Source: Alloascoidea africana (lineage: Eukaryota; Ascomycota; Alloascoideomycetes; Alloascoideales; Alloascoideaceae). From it: 64,000 nt of DNA. The number at the start of each line of letters is the position of its first letter. Positions within the stretch are counted from its first letter, which is position 1. Positions 20,923-32,033 of this stretch are shown here, piece after piece. The stretch covers positions 1 through 64,000 of the forward strand of contig JAKTTT010000018.1 in NCBI GenBank assembly GCA_030581615.1, in the 5' to 3' direction. The notes under the pieces were generated by a model, which worked only from the letters and a program-made list of their open reading frames with translations, searched no databases and was not told the origin of the DNA. The position numbers were made by a program, and so were the translations under genes.

Positions 20923-23900
20923 TTGATTTTGGGTACTGGATGTTTTGCTGGAACGGTCTGGTTGAGAGTGGTTGAAGAGATTGGCAAGTAGACCTTTTAA
21001 ATAAAGTCTGTCGGGAATAGTATTGTTGGGTCTCGAGATCTTGCATTATAATATCCTGCGTTCTGGCTCTACCCCCCTCAGCCCGCTGGCCAATAGCGAC
21101 GCAGCAAGTGGCCGCTTACTGGCAACCCCCACCACCCCGCGCTTCCCAAAAATTAACGGTCGAAAATATTCTCCCAAAAAAACAAAAAAACGGAGGTCCC
21201 CACCATCAAGTGAGGCAAGCACTTTTCACCATCTGCCGGTCACTGGAGTCACTCGGAATTCTAGGCTTAGGGCCTCTAAACGGAATAAACGTTTCCAATA
21301 TGTTCAGATTGGAGATCCCATTCCAGAGGGTTTCCACCAAAGATCTAAAGTGCAGCAGTTTTATGAAGCCATTCTTTTGGATAAATAATCTCCCTGAACT
21401 ACTTTGGGCCGATCCCTTCCCCAGGATTGTAAAAAATTGCGTTATCGTCAGGGACTTGTGCTGACCCCGCTTTTTCCTCTTTTATCGAAACTGATACAGG
21501 GCTTGTCAAAACGGCTCCAGAATCTGGAATTCCGTTGAAGCGGTCGTGCCTACTTTTCGTGGAAACGGAAACGGGCTGGCCAAAGTAGGCCAATAATTTT
21601 ACATGCATCTAATGTAGTCGGGTACATCCGTCGGAGGAACAGGTACGGAGAAGAGGAAGGATACGTGTAAAAGGCAAGTCCTATACATGATTCAGAAACA
21701 AAGAGCCATCCGTTAAATATTACTACAGTATTATAGTAAGCGATTTGTGTACCGGCTTCATCAACCGTGAGAAACAGAGGCCGTGTGCAACTGGTTGATA
21801 AACATGACTCAGACCCAGAGCGTTTGACTATATTGGGCTTGTAGCACTGCTTTCTCCGGTTTTTTGGAGCTTCTCCTTCCCTGTTGAGGGAAAGAATAAC
21901 GGACTTATGAACAGATAAGGAATTTGATACCAATTCTCGTTTGAATGTACCTTTGCGTGCTTATTATGTCACTTATGTCTTTGAACAAAGCCATTACGCT
22001 AGTGGCCCTGACTGACCCTCAAGACTATTAGGCCCCTCATTGTGAAACATGGGATTAATTTCATGGCTGCCAGCATGAACGTGTCATATGAATAAAAGTT
22101 ATGGCTTATATATCTGCTAGAGCGCCATTGTTAAATTGTCACTTGCAAGGGAAAATCATGATACTGTAGCTGCATAACCAGAAGTTTCTGATGTTTTGTA
22201 ACCAGAAGGCCCAAACTGTAATTTTGGCGATTAAGCTAAACTGTCTGATTATGCTAGTCACTCCCAAGATCGAAATCCTTGTCTCCCTTTTCATGTTGAT
22301 TCAGTTGACACATGCACTCAAAAAAAGGTTTGTTGAATGCTCCCATTTAACCCTTTATCATTTTATTTTTTCGACCACGGTATACAGTCGGTAGAGTTTT
22401 ACTGCAAATGAATGTACGAAATCAAAGAGCCAACCCTCAAATCTCCCTACACATTTCTTGTCGTGAGCGCCAAAGCGATTTGCCTTATCAGTTTCATAAT
22501 ACAGGATCTGAACGTATCGCTCGGTTATTCACGAGCCCTTCCACAATTTTTTAACGAACTAATCTTGCAATTGGTGCCTTTAAATTCTTGGAACTTAGAC
22601 AAGAAAGTTGAACAGGCTATTCATATTGCTCTGTGAAATCTTCTGATGGTGTATCATATAACCACGGAGAATGACAAGTTGAGCCGGCGAAAAAACTCGT
22701 CAATGTCTTCGGCAGGACTTGCTTGGGAATACTGAATATTCTCGACGTATTTTGGCTGAAATATTCGATCACAAACAAAGTTGTAGGGTATTTTTGGTAC
22801 CATATTCTTGTTCTCTGATGTGTGGTATTGGGAAAACAGATGTTTCTTTTAGAAAATATTCATCCTTATGGGCTTCAAATGGATTAGCACATCTACCTTG
22901 CTTATCAACAGGTTTTCGTTAAGAAGAATCACGATTACTTACGAAATAAGAAGGTCTCAGTATTGCCAGATTTATACTAATCTCAAGAGAGGGCGGACTG
23001 ACAACCAGATTATCTTGTAAGGCACACATGATCAAAATGGTTTCTGTTTTTCTTTTCCGGTCCAATAGCATGTGCCCAATAGAAACAGATGTAGCAAGGA
23101 GGCGCATAATGGTACACTCTCTGGCCTGTACTCCTTCACAGTCGAGCTCAAGTCAAAGTCGTAGCAATTGAATATGAAGAGTACAAAATTAAGCTCCTTA
23201 AAGTAATTACTTATCGATAAGCGAAGATACGGATTCTCTATTCTTGCCACCTTCATAAGCTTCATTGAAGATTGGACTCAAAACATTGAAAAAAAACACA
23301 ATCAAGTTCACCTCGCCCATGGCCATAGAATTATGCATTCATTTTTACTTTGTGAAAATCGGGGTGTTCCTCTGAACCTGCGCTGGGTATTTATCCTGGT
23401 TGTAACAGCAATTGGCAGTATGCGCCAATTCCAAATGTCCAGGTTCATCTGATGAGTCTTTTCTTCAAACCTTCGAATCGCCCGAAAACCATTTCACGCT
23501 TTAAAGCAGTTTCCAAACCATCATTGGACACTTATAAGAACATAGGAAGAACTATTACAAGTTTAATGTTTTCTTTCACCCTCCCAAAAAGATATCTATG
23601 ACTGGTTCAACTTCATGGCATACTGTCAACCTAGAAAGCTTTGATACATAAAGATTCTAGATACAAGGTGTAAAGAGCAGTATTTTAAAATTTGGATAGC
23701 ATTCTCAATCACACGATTTATGGCTGTTATCCAGACTTCCCCCAATGTTTAGAAGTTTAAGGAAGTCAGAGAAAAGTGTTTGGCAAGAATACCAGCAATA
23801 AAGTTGATTAGGGCTTTTGCTTCAGATCGATAAATCACAATCCATTTTTTGCCTTAAAATACTCCCTTCATGGCCGTTAGTCTTCGGAGTTAGTTTCTAG

Positions 23901-24266
23901 TGTTTCTATTGTGATTCTAGGTGACCAAGATAATTAAGAGATGCCAAGCTAGACCAAGACTTTCAATTCCACTTGCGAGACAGAAAGGTACAAAACCATC
24001 AAAGACAGCATATGCCACAGATCAGGGATTGCGATTACCTTTTACAAACTCCAATCTGTGGCACCTTAACGTTTATCCTCTCACTTCTCCGTCTTCTCCC
24101 AGTGAAGTAATTGCTCTTCTCTTAGCATCAAAACAAGCTCCGGGATGAAGGTGTATGGGTGTACTTGGCAAGAGTCTGGTGATCAATCACACACTTCAGA
24201 GTCTAGTCTTCGTCAACAGCCTCACGAAAAAGAAGCAGTTCAGCAATCTGTTAACCCTCATATCTC
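20923..24266. other. 3.3-kb divergent intergenic region, ACS/RIM21
   Basis: Contains the ACS promoter on the left (C-rich block near 21071-21100, CCAAT boxes) and the RIM21 promoter on the right. Several frames of 60-127 codons occur (for example 21550-21933 on the minus strand) but none has a recognisable motif, gene-like composition or splice context. I see no RNA gene. It is unusually long for a yeast divergent promoter. Confidence 0.5.
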
Positions 24267-26171
24267 ATGGATTGGGACGGCACTATATTACCGCCGACTC
24301 AGCAGGGGAAGATCGCGTCTGTGATATGGCGCCTCTCAAACAGCAGTGCCGAAGAGTACGCTGGGTGTAACCCACTGCCTCTTCCTCGGTCACTTCCCTT
24401 TGAATCCAACGCAATACTTTTTCTCGAAAATGGACGTATACTGGAAAACATAAGCGGATGGTTTTTACCTTACTGTTATGGCAATAGAACTCCAGTTTCT
24501 TCTGCAAATGAACTTTTCCCTGTGCCTCAGCTGGATGCGGTTGTGCAAAGCTGGGAGCAATTTACACAAACCTCAGACGGAGCCTTTCGAAGTAGTGTTT
24601 ACCCCGTCATTTACTCTTTGTCAACTGCGACAGTGATCGCAACTATTTTAACGCTTACAATGTACGCTTCAGAGAGACCCAGGCCAGGATTACAAAAGTT
24701 GGCATCTGCGCTTGGCTCTATTAATTTGCTTGGCTTAATGGGGTTTTCTGTGACTGTACTCAGGAAGCAACACAGATGGGGCTACGAATCGCAGGATGAA
24801 CTTTTGGACAAACTACGGCTGACTCTATCATTTCAAATTATCGATTTTATTGCAATTCTACTTTTACAGTTTGCTCAGGTTCAAATAGTGATGAGGCTTT
24901 TTCCACGACAAAAGGAGAAACGTGTTATATTTTGGGTTGGCGGAGTTCTCGCTATATCCTCTCAAGTAATATGGGGGGTATCACATTTTGCATCTCAAGA
25001 AAATGGGGATGATTTATCGGTTTTAACAGCGTTTATTTATCTCTTAAGAATCGCAATGAGCATTGTCTATGCTTCTCTGGTACTGCTTTACGCCTTCACC
25101 AAAAGAGAGTTCATTTTCAAGGGTTACATGATAATAATTACATCTTTCACGGCAATAGCAGTGAACCTCTCGGTTGCGTTTTTTATCGTTGATGTATGCA
25201 ATGCATGGGTTGCCGAGCTTTCGGACGTATTTAACAATTGTACCTATATTATTTCGGTTGTGGTAGTTTGGGAATGGATAAATCGAATAGAACACCTGGA
25301 AAGAAAAAAGCAAAAAGCCGGAGTCCTTGGAAAGCCTTTCTTTGAGGATGAGATGGATGTAGCTCCTCTGGGTAGGAATCGGTCACGGAGTGTTGTCCTT
25401 GATAACATTTCAATATTTGGTGGAGATGGAACTGATCGTGGATCAGGGTTTGGATTAGGTGGGAAAAGAAGAAGCAATACAAGTAGTGATGACTCGGGAG
25501 AGGATAACAGATCAGAAATTATTCACGTTCATGTCATTCAACGAGATGATTTGAATTTTTCTCCTCCTGATGAGAACAGAGATATTGAGGCCGGTATCAT
25601 TAGGCAAATACCAGGCAAACCGTTCAACAACAAGAATGATGAAAGCAGTAGGAATGGTAACAAAAAGCGAGCAAAATTTTTATCAAAACAAGTTCAAAAG
25701 CCCAAGCCAGCGGCAACCCATACCAGGAAAAACAAATTTAGAACATCTGTGAACCTTGTGGCAAATGCATTTACAGACTTTACGGATCAGTTAATAGCTC
25801 TAGGGCTGTCTATACCTAGAGTGACTTCTTCTGCCTTGACAGCCCGCAACATAAAGGAGGCAATTCTGCCAGTAACGGCAGATTCGGCGAGATCTACTGA
25901 AGAGACGACAAACAGTGAGCGAATATCAGAGCAACATGGTGCCAACTCTTCCGCTATTGCTGTTTTAAGTTCTGTTGAAGATGAAGCGACACAAAACACA
26001 ATGAGAACTACAGAGCTGCATTCCACAACTACCACAACCTCACATGCCGGTGCAAAAAAACAGAAAAAGCGGAACGCTAAGGAGGTTTTTGTGTATCCTG
26101 TCAGAGTGGCCGACTGTGCCATTACCGATAATGATTCTAGTGTTAATACTACAAGCTCCAGGTCTATGTAA
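24267..26171 (+). CDS. RIM21: Alkaline pH sensor, Rim21/PalH family
   Basis: 634 aa. Plasma-membrane sensor that triggers ESCRT-dependent Rim101/PacC processing at alkaline pH. The N-terminal outside domain (residues 1-110) holds paired Cys residues (C34, C70) and several N-glycosylation sequons. Seven hydrophobic segments follow at about 111-134, 143-165, 187-208, 220-238, 252-277, 284-309 and 323-336. The conserved PalH ending VVVWEWINRIE (333-342) leads into a long, polar cytosolic tail of about 290 residues rich in K, N, S and T. S. cerevisiae has two relatives, Rim21 and Dfg16; this could be the orthologue of either. It converges with MON2, leaving 453 bp between the stop codons. Confidence 0.9.
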   Translation: MDWDGTILPPTQQGKIASVIWRLSNSSAEEYAGCNPLPLPRSLPFESNAILFLENGRILENISGWFLPYCYGNRTPVSSANELFPVPQLDAVVQSWEQFTQTSDGAFRSSVYPVIYSLSTATVIATILTLTMYASERPRPGLQKLASALGSINLLGLMGFSVTVLRKQHRWGYESQDELLDKLRLTLSFQIIDFIAILLLQFAQVQIVMRLFPRQKEKRVIFWVGGVLAISSQVIWGVSHFASQENGDDLSVLTAFIYLLRIAMSIVYASLVLLYAFTKREFIFKGYMIIITSFTAIAVNLSVAFFIVDVCNAWVAELSDVFNNCTYIISVVVVWEWINRIEHLERKKQKAGVLGKPFFEDEMDVAPLGRNRSRSVVLDNISIFGGDGTDRGSGFGLGGKRRSNTSSDDSGEDNRSEIIHVHVIQRDDLNFSPPDENRDIEAGIIRQIPGKPFNNKNDESSRNGNKKRAKFLSKQVQKPKPAATHTRKNKFRTSVNLVANAFTDFTDQLIALGLSIPRVTSSALTARNIKEAILPVTADSARSTEETTNSERISEQHGANSSAIAVLSSVEDEATQNTMRTTELHSTTTTTSHAGAKKQKKRNAKEVFVYPVRVADCAITDNDSSVNTTSSRSM

Positions 26172-26624
26172 GAACTCCCTTGACAAATTGGTTACTATTG
26201 CCACCAGCCCATGTTCATTAGCCCCTAGTGGTCCTTGAACTCTGATTTTTAAATTTCTCGGTCTCTTTTGGGTCTTTTTTTATATATTTGTTTGTTTGGT
26301 TTTATTTTTCTTTTCCGGGTGTCTTTGGTTTTGCTAGGTCTCTTCATTATTTTTTTTTTTTTTCAGTTCCCGTTCTCTGTATTTCTACAAGGTAACGTTG
26401 ATTTTACCAGTGTTTGTACCCCTGCTTTGCACTTCCACTTTGATTTGGGTTTGAAGTATTACGAACTTTTTGCTCACTTTCTATCTCTTTAACTCACAAA
26501 AGCTTGTTTAAATAGGTGTAGAATATGAGTTCCTGTGGAGAATGAAAATATAATATTCCATCTGAGTAGTACGGCTACTTTATCTTTGATATAGTAATTT
26601 TATACATTTATCGGTACCTTTATC
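26172..26624. other. Convergent 3' region of RIM21 and MON2
   Basis: T-rich tracts near 26275-26365, including a run of 15 T, on the RIM21 side and AT-rich sequence on the MON2 side are the expected 3'-end and termination region. No gene seen. Confidence 0.6.
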
Positions 26625-29600
26625 TTAATCCATTTCAAGAAGCAGTTCTTCTAGCAGTTCTAGAATTTGGTGATTATCTACTGATATTGAAATGCACCTG
26701 ATGAGGACAAGCTTGATATCCCTCAAAAGCTTTTTAACCTGTTTGTCCTTGCCTTCTTCCAATGTGACGATACTTTTATTATTCCTCCCATCTCTTGCCA
26801 TACTTAGCAAACCTTTGAAAGCAACAAGCATCTCTCTCATAACTGCTTTTGGAAGAGGTATGTTTCCCAGGAGATTCTTATCACTGATGTATTTTCTAAG
26901 CAATAGAATCAAACGAAGTTTGAGGAATGCCTGAGCTTGTACAGTAAATTGTGATTCCTCTTCTGAGCCAGGAGACTGCAAGCCTTCCGTCAAAGGGTTT
27001 GAAAAACTAATCAAATCATCTAAGCAGACCCAACTCACACCGGTTCGTTTAAAAAGTGTCAAGGGTTCTGTCGATCCAATAAGTTTCTTTAGGTTTGTGC
27101 TATCCTTTAACAACGCCAGATTTAGCTGGCTAATCTTATGGGGATTTGTGTTATCCAACTTTAGTTCGTCAAGTAAAGTGTCATTAACTTCGTAGAGAAA
27201 AGACGACCTCGTTATGATCATTAGTAAACTGTTGACAAGCTTACTCAAGTATGAGTCGTTAAGACTAGGATAAATGATGTCCCTAAGCTTTTTATAAGCG
27301 TAAATGTCGAATTTTTCATATCTCGGAAGTAACTTCTTTGAAGATGAAACCATACGTGGAATGTAAATGGTATCTGCTAGAGCCTTAACGATAATGCTCC
27401 ACGACTCAAGCTTCATCTCGGTGTTAATTTTATTTCCGCCTTCAAACTGGTCTCTTTTGAATTCAGCTAAAACCTTTTCGGTCAGGAGTAAAAGGACCTC
27501 CATAGCTTCCATCCACAATTCATTTCTCTCCTCCGCACTTTTGTTGGTAACATATGGGCAATCAAATTTCCAGTGTATAGGAATACTCAGAGATTCGTAT
27601 ACTTCCTTTACTGTCCCATTCACAATCAAAAAACTGAAATCGTTAATCTTTTCTATTTTCCTCCCCAGAATATTGAGAGCTTCAAATGAAACTGATATAT
27701 TTGTTGCATAGTGCAAACTATTGCTCTTCAAAACTTCTTTGGTCTTGGGATTGTCAAGTCGATTTGCCTCAATAATCTCAAACGGTGTAGTAACTATTGC
27801 TGCTAATTGTCTCAAAATTGTAGAGCATATAGCAGTGTCTTCGATACTGATCAAATCAATGGACTTCAAAACTGCGTCCTGGAGTGAAGAGCGGGAATTA
27901 ACATCGGAATAACCATCTGGCAGCACTGGGTATCGAATACATGTATCAAAAAGATGAATAATCCCATTAGTTAGTTTCCGAATTGGCGGAGAGTCTGGTG
28001 CGATGGAATATAACAGAGGAAAGGAATCAACCAGGGCAGACAATGATTCCAGATAGGATTTGGTAATGAGGTTATTGTTTACAATTTTGTAGTTAACACG
28101 CTGCTCGACAAAAAAATTGAGCAACAACTCGATAATTTCTGGGGGTATAGGCGTTGTCAGATAACTAAACTTTGCGGCAACCTCACCAAAAGATTTGTAA
28201 ACTGTTGTGCCACATTCATTCCAACCCAAGGCCAAAATTTTTGTATAAAAGTCTAGAAGGTCTGACCATACTGATACGTGGTCCAACTTTGAACTGGGCT
28301 CAAACTTGGTGAAAAATGATGTGAAAAGTCTTGTGAGTCCAGCAGCAGTCAGACCGATAGTTTCAGGCCAATGGTTTAGTATCAATTGTTTATTAGAGTA
28401 TTTTTTTTCGGATGCATTAGGCCTCTTCTCCATGATTACTCGAATCACAATTTCATAACAAGACTTCCAGTTAGCAAAGCTTAATTTCGATCCATGGGCA
28501 TCAAATATATGGAAGAGGGTTTGAATTGTCCCGTTTCTGACTTGCGTACGCTCATCATCCATGATATCGACCAGTTTCCGGAGTAAATAGACCCATAAGG
28601 ACTCAAAAAGTTTCTGTTTGTCTTTCGATGTAGTCACAGAGTCAATGCATTCTTCAAATGTTGTGATAGCAGCTGTAACATCAGAATCTGGCAATGCATT
28701 TGGGACTTTAAGCTCTTCCCTGATAAAATCAGAAATGTTCCAAAAATAGCTGATCGCTGAAAAGGATATATTGAGGTCAAGTTCCTGTTTACAAAAGAAA
28801 TCAATCGTATCAATGAGGACTTTTATAGCATCGCTGGGGAGACTTTGTAAGAAATCGTCGCATATCAGTTGAACGGTTTCAAAGGATGATTTGATTAATG
28901 CGGTATGTTTTTCTTCTACTATTCTTCTTTGTTCAGGCTGTAACAACTTCACATGCTTCTCATCTTTAATCTCATCTGACAAGGGTAAATCTGAATTTGA
29001 GTTCAAAGTGGAGCTTGATCTGATGCTTCCGGCATCAACGGAGCATCTCTTGGTCTGCAAGATGATCTGAAATGGAGAGTTTAACATTTTGAAAACGACG
29101 TCCCAGGTGTTTCCAAAGGTTGACCCATATCTGTTCAAAAGGGTCTGAAGTGTTGCCAAGGTCATCAAATGAATTTCGGAATTCGATGAAATCATTGGGC
29201 CTAATGAGGACGAGAAAGATGAGTATAGCGCTTCTTCCGTTCCTAATTTGACCAATTCATTGACCTGTAACTCAAGAGAGCTAACAATTCTATTTTGTAA
29301 GAAAAGTGAACTTCCGCTGTTTGATAATGCCTCTTTTGCAATCACATCCATTGCGTGATTGAAAATCTTGGAGGCGGTGATTTTGATTTCTGGAGATATT
29401 GTACGGGATGAGCTAACCTGTACAAAATACTCAACGACTAAAAACCAACTTATCTTATTCTCGTCGTTGTTATCTTTTACAAATCGTTGATAATTTGCTT
29501 CAAAAACCTCGCCCAATTTGTACAGATAAAAACTTTGATTCATCCTGCAAATTTTTAATGATTCAGATGGCTGAAAAGAGCCAGAAGAAATCGATTTGCG

Positions 29601-32033
29601 GCCTTCATGGGAACTGAGAACTCCCATAGACAGCTCAATAATGGAGTTTAGGATTTCGTGGAATGGACCATTCGGAAAGTCACTTGTGCTTTCAAAGACT
29701 TTCTTGCTGGTGTTTTCAATGAGATTGACACTGTTATTAGATAATATGCTGTCGCCAAAAACGTTTTCTTTTGAGCTTGTTGGAGTGGTAGCTACGATCC
29801 CATTTGTGACCTGGATTTGGTAATCAAACCAGCTTAGGGTAATCAAAACAATTTTCCAACTAGCTCCCAAGGTTGGTCCCAATGATATAGCCAGGCTAAG
29901 GATAGCTCTAAGGCATAATACATGAGTGGAGGTTATTGTATTGGAATTTGAACCGGAATGAGACGCCGAAGAAGAGCCAGGGCCATTTCCTACGTTGACG
30001 TTACTGGAAGCAGTTCCAGCTAGCGTTTCCACAATGGATTCCCCAAGGCTCAAAAGCCTAGAGCCGGCAGACCTATCTCGAATGCTAGAGTCATCTTCGG
30101 TATCATTTATTGTGGCCTTGCTCAAGGCAAGCAGAAACTCATCGCGTGGAGAGGAGAGGCCAAGAGCACCTGCTGTATGGCATATCTTCTGCATCGACCT
30201 TACCAAGGAATGGAAAAGATCGTTCTCCAATTTTGAAAAAATGAAATTGAGATTGGCTTGTAAGAGAAACTTCCAAGCCATCTCGATAAACTGTGTACAC
30301 ACAATCAAGTCTTGCTTAAACGGATGGGACTCAATATTTGAAGGGGTAAGAAAAACATAGCGTTTGTTTCTTGTGTTAAGGCCATTGGTAGTGCTTGTAT
30401 TTGCAACTCCTACTGAGCCTTTATTTTTGTCTTCTTTTGACGACGTTTTTCGCTTTGGCTTCTCCGTCGATAGCTGCATGACAAACTTTGCCAACCCGTC
30501 GGATATTGAATTAACAGAAATCAAGGCCATGTAACTGAGATATGTTTCAGGTGCAGCTGGCGGGTCAGACTTGTCTAGCATATCTATCATCGGAATTTTC
30601 ATCACTGAATGATGAGAAGAAATACCAATCTTTTTCAAATCTTGTTGAGGTTCAGCATTTGAACCAGTCCTCCGGCTAGAACCGCTCATGATGCTTGTTT
30701 GGGAACCCAGAATTGAATCATCTTGGGCGGGAGGTTGTTCCAATGGTGGTTGGAGTCGTCTGTTTGCAGCATACCCTATGGCTTTTGGCTTTTCTCTAGA
30801 AAGTTGACTTAGAGCCTTGATGAGCTCTTCAACCACATTTTTCTTCCCTTCGCCTAAATCATAAACCACAAAAAGGTTTTTTAATAGTGTAAAGTCAGAG
30901 GAGATCCCCTGATATATCTCCATGCAGAGTATTCGCTTCCAGATTGGTGCAGCCGAGGGATCCAAGATATGCGTTAGCAGTGATAATACGACCTCACACT
31001 CAACTGTTAAAATAGATAGTTGTCGTCTAACTAGCAGGAAGATGATCCTTGAAACTCGAACAACTATTGCAAACTCGCGGCTCACGGAAAACGCACGCAA
31101 AAGTAAAGGGATGACTCGTGTGCGCACCAGGAACCCCAATTCAGGGTGAGCCAAAAAGGTCTCTGTATGATTTGAAAGAATGCTTTCTATCAATTCAAAC
31201 CCGAAAGTTTCCGATATGTAGTTGAACCTTAAAAAGCTGGGTTTGTGATGTTCAATCAACAAACAGAGATCGAACAAAATTCTTTGTGCATCATAAGCGG
31301 CGGCTGCAACATTTACTGTTTGGTTGTTATCTATAGGACATGAAAAGGGCTTGAGCATTGTTGAGCCCTTTTGGTCTTCCGCTTGGACCTTATCGAATAT
31401 AGACACCAGAAGTTGTTGTAGGGTTGCAGCGGCAGTGTTAACAACAACCTGTACTTTGTTAGAACCTTGAAGAATGGCACAAACGAGTAACAAGTTTGAT
31501 ATAAGGCCATCTGTCATGTAAGTTCCATAGGCTTGAAACAAAGATGGTAATGATTGCAGAATCTTTAGTTGGATCTCAATTGCAAGATGTGATGCCTCTG
31601 TAAAAGCTTCAAGCACGTCGTTGAGTCTTGCTACTGGTATGCCTTCTGCCACTATCAGCTTATTTAAACACTGTACGGCAATCGAAGCATATTTGGCATT
31701 CCTAGAAGAGCAGGCAATGAGGAATGGGGAAATGAAATTGAGGTTGTTGGTAAGCCCTGTAAGAATAAATGTTGTTGTCAGTTGGGAACACTTATGTTTT
31801 CAAGTCTCGTACTGATTTACCTCGAATAAAGTCCTGCTCTGAGCTTCCAGGGACAAACCCGTATAAAGCTTCAAGCGATTGCTCAGAAGCCTAATAATCA
31901 GTTAGTGATGTATTCAAAGGCCACGCGATTCACATTTCAGGCCATGTCTTACCACTTTCAGATCATGACTCCGCCTCCTGGACTCTGATATAAGATTACA
32001 CAATTCTGATTTCAATTGAGATACCACCGACAT
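26625..32033 (-). CDS. MON2: Mon2, Arf-GEF-like endosome/Golgi trafficking scaffold, three exons
   Basis: Exons 32033-31953, 31890-31821 and 31756-26625 add to 1760 aa in one frame (S. cerevisiae Mon2 is 1636). Mon2 is a large Sec7/BIG relative without a Sec7 domain that acts with Dop1 and Neo1 in Golgi-endosome traffic. The N terminus (MSVVSQLKSELCNLISESRRR, then HDLKVASEQSLEAL) is the family DCB start. It is followed by the C-S-S-R-N-A-K-Y-A-S-I-A-V-Q-C-L repeat pattern and HUS- and HDS-type helical repeats to the end. Ser/Asn-rich linkers occur around the first third. Without the two introns the conserved first 84 residues would be lost. No stop or frameshift breaks exon 3. Confidence 0.95.
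31757..31820 (-). other. MON2 intron 2 (64 nt)
   Basis: Donor GTAAAT, acceptor ACAG, phase 1 (G plus GG gives Gly). The branch site is weak, AACTGAC-like. Splicing joins EQDFIR to GLTNNLNF. Confidence 0.85.
31891..31952 (-). other. MON2 intron 1 (62 nt)
   Basis: Donor GTAAGA, branch CACTAAC, acceptor TTAG, phase 0. Splicing joins HDLKV to ASEQSLEAL. Confidence 0.9.
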